A stretch of 59,671 nt of DNA from a virus, in the IMG/VR virus record IMGVR_UViG_3300037833_000032, positions 1 through 59,671 of that record; one strand, 5' to 3'. A program made the position numbers and the translations under genes. Of this stretch, positions 43,540 through 50,841 are shown piece after piece (positions within the stretch are counted from its first letter, which is position 1; each line of letters opens with the position of its first letter). The notes under the pieces were generated by a model. The model was not told the DNA's origin. It did no database searches and saw only the letters and a program-made list of their open reading frames with translations.

Positions 43540-43558
43540 GATAATGGTAGGTTTGGTA
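43521..43558 (+). terminator. Strong hairpin spanning the gene end
   Basis: A 14-bp stem, TACCAAACCTACTA (43521-43534) and TGGTAGGTTTGGTA (43545-43558), which includes the stop codon in its loop. The tail is A-rich rather than T-rich, so termination on the plus strand is less certain. Confidence 0.55.
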
Positions 43559-43613
43559 TTGGAAAAATACAAAAAATACTTATTTTCTTTGTGCATGTTA
43601 AAAAATCAAGATC

Positions 43614-43907
43614 ATGCACAATCTAGTCTTATCACCCATTAGTTTACCTGAGTTAGAAGCACTCATTAAACAATCTGTTAGAACCGTTTTAAATGAAACT
43701 GTAGCAGTTCAACAAGCAGAACAAAAAGAATTTCTAACCGAACCAGAAGCCCGGGAATTACTGGGCAACATTAGCAAAGCATTATTTCATAAGCTGAAGA
43801 GAGAAGGTAAGTACAGCACTTATCATTGTGGAGAAGGCCGCTGTCTTTACTCTAGAGAAGAATTAATTAGTTACATCCGAAACAACAATAAACCCGCAAA
43901 CAAATAA
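43614..43907 (+). CDS. Excisionase-like HTH protein
   Basis: A 97-residue protein. The C-terminal half is a MerR-type HTH_17 domain: FLTEPEARELLGNISKALFH, then a wing (GRCLYSREELISYIRNN). Such proteins act as excisionases or replication activators in Bacteroidota mobile elements. It is coupled to the next gene by TAATG. Confidence 0.7.
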   Translation: MHNLVLSPISLPELEALIKQSVRTVLNETVAVQQAEQKEFLTEPEARELLGNISKALFHKLKREGKYSTYHCGEGRCLYSREELISYIRNNNKPANK

Positions 43908-44143
43908 TGATTACGGGTAATGGAAAACCTTTGTCTGGCCGGCCAAGGCAGAACAAAGATACTGTATTAAAAGAATTAAAAGCAAATCATCCAAGGGTGT
44001 TTAATTGGCTTTCTACTATGAAAAGTAGTGGTTTATTCTTATCCGAAACCGGCTTTAAGAATGTAGCTAACAGGTTTAGAATTTCTGTTGAGGAGCTAAA
44101 ACAGATTATTGATGTATTTGAGAAAGGAGCTGGCAATGGTTGA
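43907..44143 (+). CDS. Small hypothetical protein of the replication module
   Basis: A 78-residue basic protein (GRPRQNKDTVLKELKANHPR near the start) with a likely small helical C-terminal domain (NRFRISVEELKQIIDVF). It lies between the HTH protein and the primase-like gene and overlaps both. Not recognised. Confidence 0.5.
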   Translation: MITGNGKPLSGRPRQNKDTVLKELKANHPRVFNWLSTMKSSGLFLSETGFKNVANRFRISVEELKQIIDVFEKGAGNG

Positions 44144-44834
44144 AACTCTTACAGAACCGTGTCCATTTGATGAGCCTATTTCATTAGAGGATATCAAACA
44201 GCCAGAACATTCATTTTCTATGAATCCAGTAATTGTAAAGTATCACAAAGATTCTCCGCTGCAAGCAATGGTAAGTGTGTTCTATGCGAAAGTAAAAATA
44301 AAAGGAAAATGGGAGCATAGAGGTGCAAAAAACACCTGGTTTAAAAAGGACTTGACATTACTGGATGTATACAATTTGATTACAAGTCAAGTATTCAAAA
44401 CGGAGACTGATACATTACAAGGCTACACAGATGAGAAAGAAGCTAAGAAATTTAAAGAGAAGCATTTCAATTATGCTTGTTTCTCAGGCTCTTTCAAATA
44501 CAGGAATGATAAAAGCCTGATAAAGCATAGCAGACTTATTTGCATTGATCTTGATAAGTTAGGAGCAGAACTATACTGGATTAGGGAAACAGTGAATAAT
44601 GATCCCCTTACTATTATGAGTTTTGTTTCACCATCTGGTGCTGGTTTGAAAGTAATCTATCAGATAGATCCGGAAAAACATTCGCAAAGCACTTATTACC
44701 AATATCTATCAGATTACCTTTCTACTCTTTGCTGTCTTCCTAAAAAAGCCATAGATGAGGCTTGCAAAGATGTTTCCAGGGCTTGTTTCCTTCCTTATGA
44801 TCCTTTTTGTTTTATTAACCTCAATCTACTATGA
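44136..44834 (+). CDS. VirE N-terminal/BT4734-like replication protein
   Basis: A 232-residue protein. The start at 44136 (MVETLTEPCPFDEP) is chosen because AAAGGAG lies 6 bp upstream. Residues about 25-220 match the BT4734/VirE_N pattern, including LICIDLDKLG, MSFVSPSGAGLKVIYQI and DEACKDVSRACFLPYDP. This is the N-terminal half of primase-helicase proteins in Bacteroidota elements; the next gene supplies the ATPase half, overlapping by 4 bp (ATGA). Likely role: primer synthesis or origin function. Confidence 0.75.
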   Translation: MVETLTEPCPFDEPISLEDIKQPEHSFSMNPVIVKYHKDSPLQAMVSVFYAKVKIKGKWEHRGAKNTWFKKDLTLLDVYNLITSQVFKTETDTLQGYTDEKEAKKFKEKHFNYACFSGSFKYRNDKSLIKHSRLICIDLDKLGAELYWIRETVNNDPLTIMSFVSPSGAGLKVIYQIDPEKHSQSTYYQYLSDYLSTLCCLPKKAIDEACKDVSRACFLPYDPFCFINLNLL

Positions 44835-46264
44835 TATTTGACAGAGTAACCGTACCAATACCTGAAAATTATGTCCCACCAAAGCAAGTAAAAAAGGTAG
44901 CCCCAGAACCTGTTAAATCCTCCACAAATAATAGTTATTCTGACTACACACATACACATAGAATTGGAGAAATTAAGTTGCAGACCGCAATAAAATCCGT
45001 ATTAGCGACGAATGATAACAAATGGACCAACTTAAGAAAACATTCATTTACTCTAGGCGGATATGTAGCAGCAGGATTATTGAGCGAGTATATGGCCTAT
45101 GAAAAACTGGTAGAGGCAATCAATCAAAAGGATTGTGCAGATTATACTCATGCACACAAAACAATCAAAGATGCTCTAGAGGCTGGCATGAAAATACCTT
45201 TTGATAAAGAAGCAACTATCAAAGAACGGGAACAATGGCTGGAAGAAAACTTTAAAAAATGGAGTAGTCCAAGCGAAAGTAGCCAAGACAAAGGGGAGTC
45301 TGCGAATGAAAACCCAACTCATGAAACAGAAGAGAGAAATTTCTTTTGCTCTACCGGTGAAGATATATTAAGCAGAGGTATACAGGAAATACCTACATTG
45401 ATCGATCCAATCTTTCCACAAGTGGGACTTGTTGCCCTTGCTGGTAGCAGTGATACTGGTAAGAGCTCCTGGCTTCGTCAATTTGCTATTGCTGTGAGTT
45501 TAGGTGATGAGTATTTTTTAGGATGGAAGTTAAACTTAAAACACAAAGGTGCTATCTATGTTTCAACAGAAGATGACGAACTGGCTATTAATTATCTGCT
45601 GAATAAGCAAACAAAGACACGCAACCTAGTACCCAGCAATTATAGAAACCTCCGCTTTTTATTTGATACGACTAATTTACTAGATAAGCTAGATAAAGAG
45701 CTTTCCAGAACACCTGCTGATTGTGTAATCATTGATGCATTTACGGATCTCTACAGTGGTAGTTTAAACCAGACAAATGAGGTTCGTACTTTTTTAAATA
45801 AGTACAAATTACTTTCTGATAAGCATAAATGCTTGATTGTATTCCTTCATCATACCGGAAAGAAAACTGAAGAAAAAGAGCCTAGCAAACATAATCTATT
45901 AGGTAGCCAGGGTTTTGAGGCTAAGATGAGGCTAGTTATCGAACTACGTACAGACAGTCAACAAGATGATATCCGGCACTTATGTTTGGTAAAGGGTAAT
46001 TATCTATCCAGAGAATTTAAACAATCAAGTTTCGTACTACGATTCGATGAGAATATGCTTTTTCATCAAACCGACGAGCGTACACCTTTTGAAGATCTAA
46101 TTAAGGCAGATACCGAAAGGGAAGCTCCAGAAGACGAAAGAATAAGTAAAATTCTGAAAGCAGTTGAGATGAAAAATAATGGGTTTCTTCAAGACAAGAT
46201 TGCAGAGGAACTTGGAGTAACAAAAAGCTGTGTGAGCAAATGGCTAAAAAAACATTCCCCCTAA
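44831..46264 (+). CDS. RepA-type RecA-fold replicative helicase
   Basis: A 477-residue protein. The N-terminal part holds a DNA-binding segment. The RecA/RepA ATPase has Walker A GSSDTGKS (205-212), Walker B CVIIDAFTD and a downstream HHTGKKTEEK, like AAA_25/RepA helicases. A C-terminal helix-turn-helix (FLQDKIAEELGVTKSCVSKW, about 450-472) could bind the iterons that begin right at the end of the gene. Together with the VirE-like protein it forms the replication module of the second element. Confidence 0.8.
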   Translation: MIFDRVTVPIPENYVPPKQVKKVAPEPVKSSTNNSYSDYTHTHRIGEIKLQTAIKSVLATNDNKWTNLRKHSFTLGGYVAAGLLSEYMAYEKLVEAINQKDCADYTHAHKTIKDALEAGMKIPFDKEATIKEREQWLEENFKKWSSPSESSQDKGESANENPTHETEERNFFCSTGEDILSRGIQEIPTLIDPIFPQVGLVALAGSSDTGKSSWLRQFAIAVSLGDEYFLGWKLNLKHKGAIYVSTEDDELAINYLLNKQTKTRNLVPSNYRNLRFLFDTTNLLDKLDKELSRTPADCVIIDAFTDLYSGSLNQTNEVRTFLNKYKLLSDKHKCLIVFLHHTGKKTEEKEPSKHNLLGSQGFEAKMRLVIELRTDSQQDDIRHLCLVKGNYLSREFKQSSFVLRFDENMLFHQTDERTPFEDLIKADTEREAPEDERISKILKAVEMKNNGFLQDKIAEELGVTKSCVSKWLKKHSP

Positions 46265-46460
46265 AAGTTTCCAGTTTCTTGACTCTCTAGTAACTCAGGA
46301 AACGGAAACTTGGAAACCAGCTGAAAATCAAGATAGTTTCCAGTTTCCAGTTTCTTAAAGACTTAGGACATTAGGAAACGGAAACTTGGAAACATAACTA
46401 ATTGCCCCTAAAAGTTTCCATTGTTTCCAGTATTGGAAACTTGGAAACCTGACTGGAAAC
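46257..46460. repeat. Iteron cluster, candidate replication origin
   Basis: A region of about 200 bp with 14 copies of the hexamer GTTTCC or its complement GGAAAC: 5 forward (46267, 46336, 46343, 46414, 46423) and 9 reverse (46298, 46304, 46312, 46374, 46380, 46388, 46435, 46443, 46455). Longer units recur: GGAAACGGAAACTTGGAAAC at 46298 and 46374, and CCCCTAAAAGTTTCCA near 46258 and 46405. It starts at the 3' end of the RepA-like gene, the classic place for an iteron origin or copy-control locus. Confidence 0.8.
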
Positions 46461-46565
46461 TTCATTTATTTTATTAGATTCTTACCAGCAATCCTCACTA
46501 AAGTAGTGCAAAGTAGTTGAAAACAACTTCAATAAATACCAAATCTTTCGTTTACTTAGTACCCT

Positions 46566-47126
46566 ATGATGAAAATACAAATTCTTACCTACCACAAAGA
46601 AGAGTTAGCCTTTAAAGGTGAGCTCGCAATAGCCGGACTATTAAACAACCAAGTTCCTTTCCAGGATAGAGGTCATATGAAGCTCATACTGGCTGATTGC
46701 CTGCTGATGCAACGGGAATTAGAATTTATCATTCATATACTGATGCGGGTAAAGCGTATTTGTGAGTACTACTTGAAAGGTCAAGAGCCAGAGCAGATTC
46801 CAATAGAAGATTATACACCAGAAGACACCTATGATCCTTACTGGGCAATCCAACAAAGACTGGGTAATCTTCCTCCATTGAGTGAAAACCTGCTTGCTTA
46901 TTTTGAAGTAGTTCCACTCATAGAAAAGCAAAAATCAGATAATATTCTTTTTGGATTCCAAGGGAAGGTTACAGATGATGAGGTTCTTAAGAAGCAGGAT
47001 GAACAGTTTTTAAAAAACATCGAACATGAGATGTTTGTAGAAACCTTTGGGAAAGATATTGAGCAGGCCAGAAAAGCAGCGTTGAGCCGTGGCAGTATGG
47101 AAGAAATCCTTTCTCTTATCAGTTGA
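46566..47126 (+). CDS. Hypothetical protein after the iterons
   Basis: A 186-residue soluble, helical protein with an acidic middle (PIEDYTPEDTYDPYWAIQQR). No domain recognised. A second Met directly follows the first, so the start is uncertain by one codon. It is the first gene downstream of the iteron cluster. Confidence 0.55.
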   Translation: MMKIQILTYHKEELAFKGELAIAGLLNNQVPFQDRGHMKLILADCLLMQRELEFIIHILMRVKRICEYYLKGQEPEQIPIEDYTPEDTYDPYWAIQQRLGNLPPLSENLLAYFEVVPLIEKQKSDNILFGFQGKVTDDEVLKKQDEQFLKNIEHEMFVETFGKDIEQARKAALSRGSMEEILSLIS

Positions 47127-47209
47127 AACATTTAGACAAACTGACTATGAAAAACACAAAACCACCATTAGCCATCAAAGGATCAGATTAGAAGTATTAT
47201 GATATCTAC

Positions 47210-47416
47210 TTATTGAGGATCTTTCTTTTTAAATTGATCATACTCATCTTTGTCAATTTCACAGATATCCTGCTCTAATGGAAAGAAAATGTCTTTGGCG
47301 AACGCACAATATTGATGAGCTTTCTCTATGCCTTCGCTTGTATCTTCAGCTTGAATCGCTATCCATAGATCCCTTCCGGAAAGTACAGATTTAAGTTTGA
47401 TTTTATAGTAGGGCAT
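47210..47416 (-). CDS. Small paralogous protein A
   Basis: A 68-residue protein starting MPYYKIKLKSVLSGRDLWIA, beta-alpha-beta in pattern. It is about half identical to the next leftward gene (47603-47824) in the same order: MPYYK, then the (D/E)-(L/I)-WIA block, then QYCA and FPLEQ. The two are tandem paralogues; function unknown. Confidence 0.6.
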   Translation of the reverse strand: MPYYKIKLKSVLSGRDLWIAIQAEDTSEGIEKAHQYCAFAKDIFFPLEQDICEIDKDEYDQFKKKDPQ

Positions 47417-47602
47417 AGCAGCTCCAAAAGTGTACGTTCTCTATTTCTTCATATTAATGCAACTTTAGTTGTTTAGTAAACTAAAAATAAATATTCATCT
47501 ACAAAGTCTTAAGCAGATGTGAATTAATATGCTAACTTTTAAACGCAGAATCAAGTCCCAAGATACGGGTGATGTGCAAAATTTGAGGATTGACTTTTAT
47601 AC

Positions 47603-47824
47603 CTATGCCTTATTAATTACGCGTGGACCTAATTGCATATATAGCCTATACTCCTCCTCGGTAATCTCATGCAAAGATTGTTCTAAAGGATAAAAAATAT
47701 TATTGGTATAGGCGCAGTATTGAACTGATTTCTGCAAGGCGTCAATAATGCCTTCGGCTTGCAGAGCTATCCATATTTCACGAGCAGTGTCAAAAGACTT
47801 TACTTTTACTTTATAATACGGCAT
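47603..47824 (-). CDS. Small paralogous protein B
   Basis: A 73-residue protein starting MPYYKVKVKSFDTAREIWIA, a clear paralogue of 47210-47416. Conserved blocks are WIA(I/L)QAE, QYCA and (F/Y)PLEQ. Both genes read against the surrounding operon, so they may be expressed in the integrated state, for example as immunity or anti-defence factors; this is inference. Confidence 0.6.
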   Translation of the reverse strand: MPYYKVKVKSFDTAREIWIALQAEGIIDALQKSVQYCAYTNNIFYPLEQSLHEITEEEYRLYMQLGPRVINKA

Positions 47825-47956
47825 AGCTATTCCAGATTATAAGGTGCTACATTTCATTAAGTCAGTCCATTTGCTATCAGCTAGGATAGTATTATACTGA
47901 ATTTTGGCAAAAAAGATATAAAAAATTCTTTGTTTAATTCGATTGATAGAATAAAA

Positions 47957-48127
47957 TTACTCTTCCTTATAAGTCTTCATCAAATTGCCATTAAGCACAC
48001 ATAGTGTTTTGGGATACATAACAAGGAATGTTTTCTTATACCAGTCTGCTTTTTGCTTTGCCTCTTCTGGGCCTATTTTTTGGATAAGTTCTTGGTAGGT
48101 GTAGAGGTAAAATTCTTTTTCTGTCAT
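47957..48127 (-). CDS. Small hypothetical protein
   Basis: A 56-residue ORF (MTEKEFYLYTYQELIQKIG, then PEEAKQKADWYKKTFL) with good coding character and a helical pattern. It is one of four leftward small genes between 47210 and 48386. Not recognised. Confidence 0.5.
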   Translation of the reverse strand: MTEKEFYLYTYQELIQKIGPEEAKQKADWYKKTFLVMYPKTLCVLNGNLMKTYKEE

Positions 48128-48167
48128 TGGGTGGATGATTTAGTAAATGCTCGCATGAAGGTATACA

Positions 48168-48386
48168 TTATTCAGATACTTGTTTTTCTTGAGTCTGCTT
48201 TATTTTATCCGCATAGGTATCAGAAAAATTTAAGGCTTTACTAAGGAGCATTTTAATCTGCATTTTATAATACCATTCTTCTTTACTTTTATCTTGAGAA
48301 TCAAGTTTATCATAAATGCTTTTTAACTCATGGCTGATTTGCCTCCATTTTGTTGCTTTCTTTTGCAGGTCTTTTAACTGTCTCAT
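48168..48386 (-). CDS. Small coiled-coil hypothetical protein
   Basis: A 72-residue, Lys/Gln-rich helical protein (LKDLQKKATKWRQISHELKS). It is the most upstream of the leftward small genes. No family is recognised. Confidence 0.5.
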   Translation of the reverse strand: MRQLKDLQKKATKWRQISHELKSIYDKLDSQDKSKEEWYYKMQIKMLLSKALNFSDTYADKIKQTQEKQVSE

Positions 48387-48452
48387 TTTATACTAGGGCT
48401 GTTACGGTTCAAAATTGCCTTTTTATCGGGCATAAAGGGTTATTTAGAGTTT

Positions 48453-48569
48453 ATGGTTAGTTTAAGTTTAGATAATATAAGTATTGGCAGGGCCAAGGAA
48501 AACACACTTGTAATGGAAGCACAATTCAAGAAATTAGTTGTATTGCCTAAGGGAGCAAATGTAAGTTAA
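48453..48569 (+). CDS. Doubtful small ORF
   Basis: A 38-residue ORF (MVSLSLDNISIGRAKENTLV). It is short, has no ribosome site and no neighbour overlap; it is listed because the surrounding 260 bp holds no other gene. It may be noncoding. Confidence 0.25.
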   Translation: MVSLSLDNISIGRAKENTLVMEAQFKKLVVLPKGANVS

Positions 48570-48648
48570 CTAATTAATTTACAGCAAAATACGCTTAATA
48601 AACGTAGGTAAACAAGCTGTAAATCGCTATTTTTAACATATAAACTAC

Positions 48649-48864
48649 ATGCCTATGCAAAGCACTAAATCCTTATCAATACCTCAAGAAAAGCCTGCTC
48701 CTCCACCAGATAAAATTTGTAATGCAAAGGAGGCTGCGCTATTGCTTGGATGTACAGAAAGAACAGTACTAGACCTTTTTAAGAAGGGGGAAATTAAGGC
48801 CACTAAGCGAACTGGCAAATATCTTACCGTATATCAGAACATTGTAGACTTTATAAACCGATGA
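48649..48864 (+). CDS. Excisionase/HTH_17 DNA-binding protein
   Basis: A 71-residue protein with the HTH_17 excisionase motif: NAKEAALLLGCTERTVLDLF followed by GEIKATKRTGKYLTVYQ. In Bacteroidota elements such small proteins control excision or activate gene sets. It overlaps the next small gene by ATGA. Confidence 0.75.
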   Translation: MPMQSTKSLSIPQEKPAPPPDKICNAKEAALLLGCTERTVLDLFKKGEIKATKRTGKYLTVYQNIVDFINR

Positions 48865-48998
48865 GCAAAGCACAATTAGTAAACAAATTACTTGTATTAG
48901 AGCCTAAACTAGCTGTTCAGGCATTAAAGAATGATATGCTTTCAGCTAAACTCAAAACCGATAATCTGTTAAACCAACTAAACTTAAAAGTAAAATAG
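48861..48998 (+). CDS. Tiny hypothetical protein
   Basis: A 45-residue helical protein (MSKAQLVNKLLVLEPKLAVQ), translationally coupled to the excisionase-like gene by an ATGA overlap. Not recognised. Confidence 0.5.
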   Translation: MSKAQLVNKLLVLEPKLAVQALKNDMLSAKLKTDNLLNQLNLKVK

Positions 48999-49001
48999 CC
49001 T

Positions 49002-49178
49002 ATGAGACTAACAGCAAAAGAATGTATCCGCCTGCAAGAAGCCCTGGAAGCTATCAAGCCTAAACAACCCACTATTGAAGAAAAAAGAGAGTTCCAAGAC
49101 CTGAACAGTAAATTATTCGATATAGCCCATCAGGCTAGCAATGGTGCACTAGTTCGCCAACAAACACAGAAGATGTAA
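49002..49178 (+). CDS. Small hypothetical protein
   Basis: A 58-residue protein (MRLTAKECIRLQEALEAIKP), 3 bp after the preceding gene. Helical, no family recognised. A 65-bp gap with TATAC repeats follows before the next gene. Confidence 0.5.
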   Translation: MRLTAKECIRLQEALEAIKPKQPTIEEKREFQDLNSKLFDIAHQASNGALVRQQTQKM

Positions 49179-49243
49179 TTTTTTTACCGTTTTATAATTG
49201 TTTAAACGAATATACAAGTATACAATAAACTAATTTTAAGATT

Positions 49244-49726
49244 ATGAATGAAACGTATTACAACTCTGCTGAATACAAAGCTCAGCAAGAGAAATGGCTA
49301 AAAGAAATCGAAGAAGAGGACCGAGCTAACGAAGCGGCCAGATTAAAAGAGGAGGCAGATAAAAGACAAAGCTACCTGAGTAAAGCAGGCCCCTTTGATC
49401 CCTATACTTTCATGCAAGTAGCTGGATGGAAAGTAATAACACCAGAATCTCATGTATTTGCTAAACATCCCACAAATAAGGATCTGGACTTTACTATAGT
49501 CAAAGGTGACAGGTTAGGAAAGCCAGGTTTTATTAGCGTACGGGTTAATTCGAAGTTAAGAGAACACTACGAAAAAGGAATTGCTAGGGAAGAGTTAATT
49601 CCTACTCCTAAAAGCCCTGATGAATTATATGCAGCTATAGAAAAGCTAGGGATCATGAAGCCCACTTCTACAGAGAAGGCAGAGCTAGAAAGAAAATACG
49701 TCGTTCACAAAATATCCAATCAATAA
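49244..49726 (+). CDS. Hypothetical phage-type protein
   Basis: A 160-residue protein. The N-terminal 45 residues are a charged helix (KWLKEIEEEDRANEAARLKE). The middle is beta-rich (DFTIVKGDRLGKPGFISVRV). It precedes two genes leading into the tape-measure gene, so it may belong to the morphogenesis module. No family recognised. Confidence 0.55.
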   Translation: MNETYYNSAEYKAQQEKWLKEIEEEDRANEAARLKEEADKRQSYLSKAGPFDPYTFMQVAGWKVITPESHVFAKHPTNKDLDFTIVKGDRLGKPGFISVRVNSKLREHYEKGIAREELIPTPKSPDELYAAIEKLGIMKPTSTEKAELERKYVVHKISNQ

Positions 49727-49727
49727 C

Positions 49728-50420
49728 ATGCAAAAGACAGCCACACAAAAACATATCTTTACCAATCTAGCCGAGCAATCATCTGTCCGACTAACTGCCG
49801 AACGTCTAGCCCAGGCATTAACCAATCTTGTAAATTCCTGGCATGCGTTGAACATTGGAGAATTTACAGAAGAATTACTGAATGGAGATCCGAAAAGAAG
49901 CAGCTCTTCTAGCTGTCAATCCTGCAAAGGTTTACGCAATTATACGAAAGGTGAGTTACTCATTCAGGATTACCTGCTCGACCTGGCAGGCTCTGTGAGT
50001 GTAGGCAGCGGACTGCGTTTATCCAGAGAGCGCCTGAGAGATGTAATTGAGATGCCTGAAGCAGGAAAAATTAAAGACTTTGAGAAAGCCTTTAGAGCTT
50101 ATCAAGGCTCCTCTGGTTTCGGTTATCCTTTGACTAGTCCTTTTGTGGAAATACAAAACGGTCGTGTAGTGATCCTGGAAGAGGAAATGGAGCAGCATTG
50201 CAAAACCTTTGAAAAGCATCTGACTAATCCGGAAGACATACAGTTGCATGATGATTTAGAAGGGCTGCTTAAGCAAATTGATTCAGTCAATAGCAGACTA
50301 GCAAAGAAAAATCTGGACATTATTCGCCTTGATCCCAAAACAGCAACTAATTCGGCTATCAGCTTATATAATGGCAGTAAGTCTATCAACAATGCTGTCT
50401 TAGCTTCTTACCTCCGTTAA
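49728..50420 (+). CDS. Hypothetical phage-type protein
   Basis: A 230-residue soluble helical protein with a CQSC pair near residue 62 and FGYPLTSPFVEIQNGRVVIL. It sits directly before a membrane coiled-coil gene, sharing its last base with the next ATG. Its position before the tape-measure gene suggests a tail or assembly role, which is not proven. Confidence 0.55.
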   Translation: MQKTATQKHIFTNLAEQSSVRLTAERLAQALTNLVNSWHALNIGEFTEELLNGDPKRSSSSSCQSCKGLRNYTKGELLIQDYLLDLAGSVSVGSGLRLSRERLRDVIEMPEAGKIKDFEKAFRAYQGSSGFGYPLTSPFVEIQNGRVVILEEEMEQHCKTFEKHLTNPEDIQLHDDLEGLLKQIDSVNSRLAKKNLDIIRLDPKTATNSAISLYNGSKSINNAVLASYLR

Positions 50421-50839
50421 TGCTGATCACTATTATTTGCATCCTGCTAGCTGTGATTGTAGTAGGATGCTACAATCACTATAAAGCCGTTTCCTCCCTC
50501 TCTCATCAGAACAAGCAGCTAACTAGCCGCAATGAGTGCCTGGAAGAAAATTTAAAAGGCCGCAATGCTGAAATAGACACCTTAGAAAAACGGTGGGTGA
50601 AACTGCATCAGGAGAATATCCGGTGCAATGACTCATGGATGGAGCAACATAAGATGCATGAGCAGATGGTACGCCTTCAACAGGAAACAATGAAGGATCT
50701 ACAGCAAGTCATGGCCATGAATCGGGCAATCAATAAAGTTTTGCAGGAAGAGAATAAGGTAAATAAGAACCTGCGCTCAACCATTGAAAAGATTGAGAAG
50801 GTGAAAAACAGCTACAAAATCCAAAATAACCCCAACTAG
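50420..50839 (+). CDS. Membrane-anchored coiled-coil protein
   Basis: A 139-residue protein with an N-terminal transmembrane helix (residues 2-18) and a long coiled coil (about 25-130) rich in Gln, Glu and Lys. The layout resembles spanins or membrane-tethered assembly factors. It ends 2 bp before the tape-measure gene. Confidence 0.55.
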   Translation: MLITIICILLAVIVVGCYNHYKAVSSLSHQNKQLTSRNECLEENLKGRNAEIDTLEKRWVKLHQENIRCNDSWMEQHKMHEQMVRLQQETMKDLQQVMAMNRAINKVLQEENKVNKNLRSTIEKIEKVKNSYKIQNNPN

Positions 50840-50841
50840 CG

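Noticed and set aside
46257-46460. CRISPR array
   Set aside because: Units are 6-20 bp in both orientations without regular spacers, and no cas gene is near; they fit iterons.
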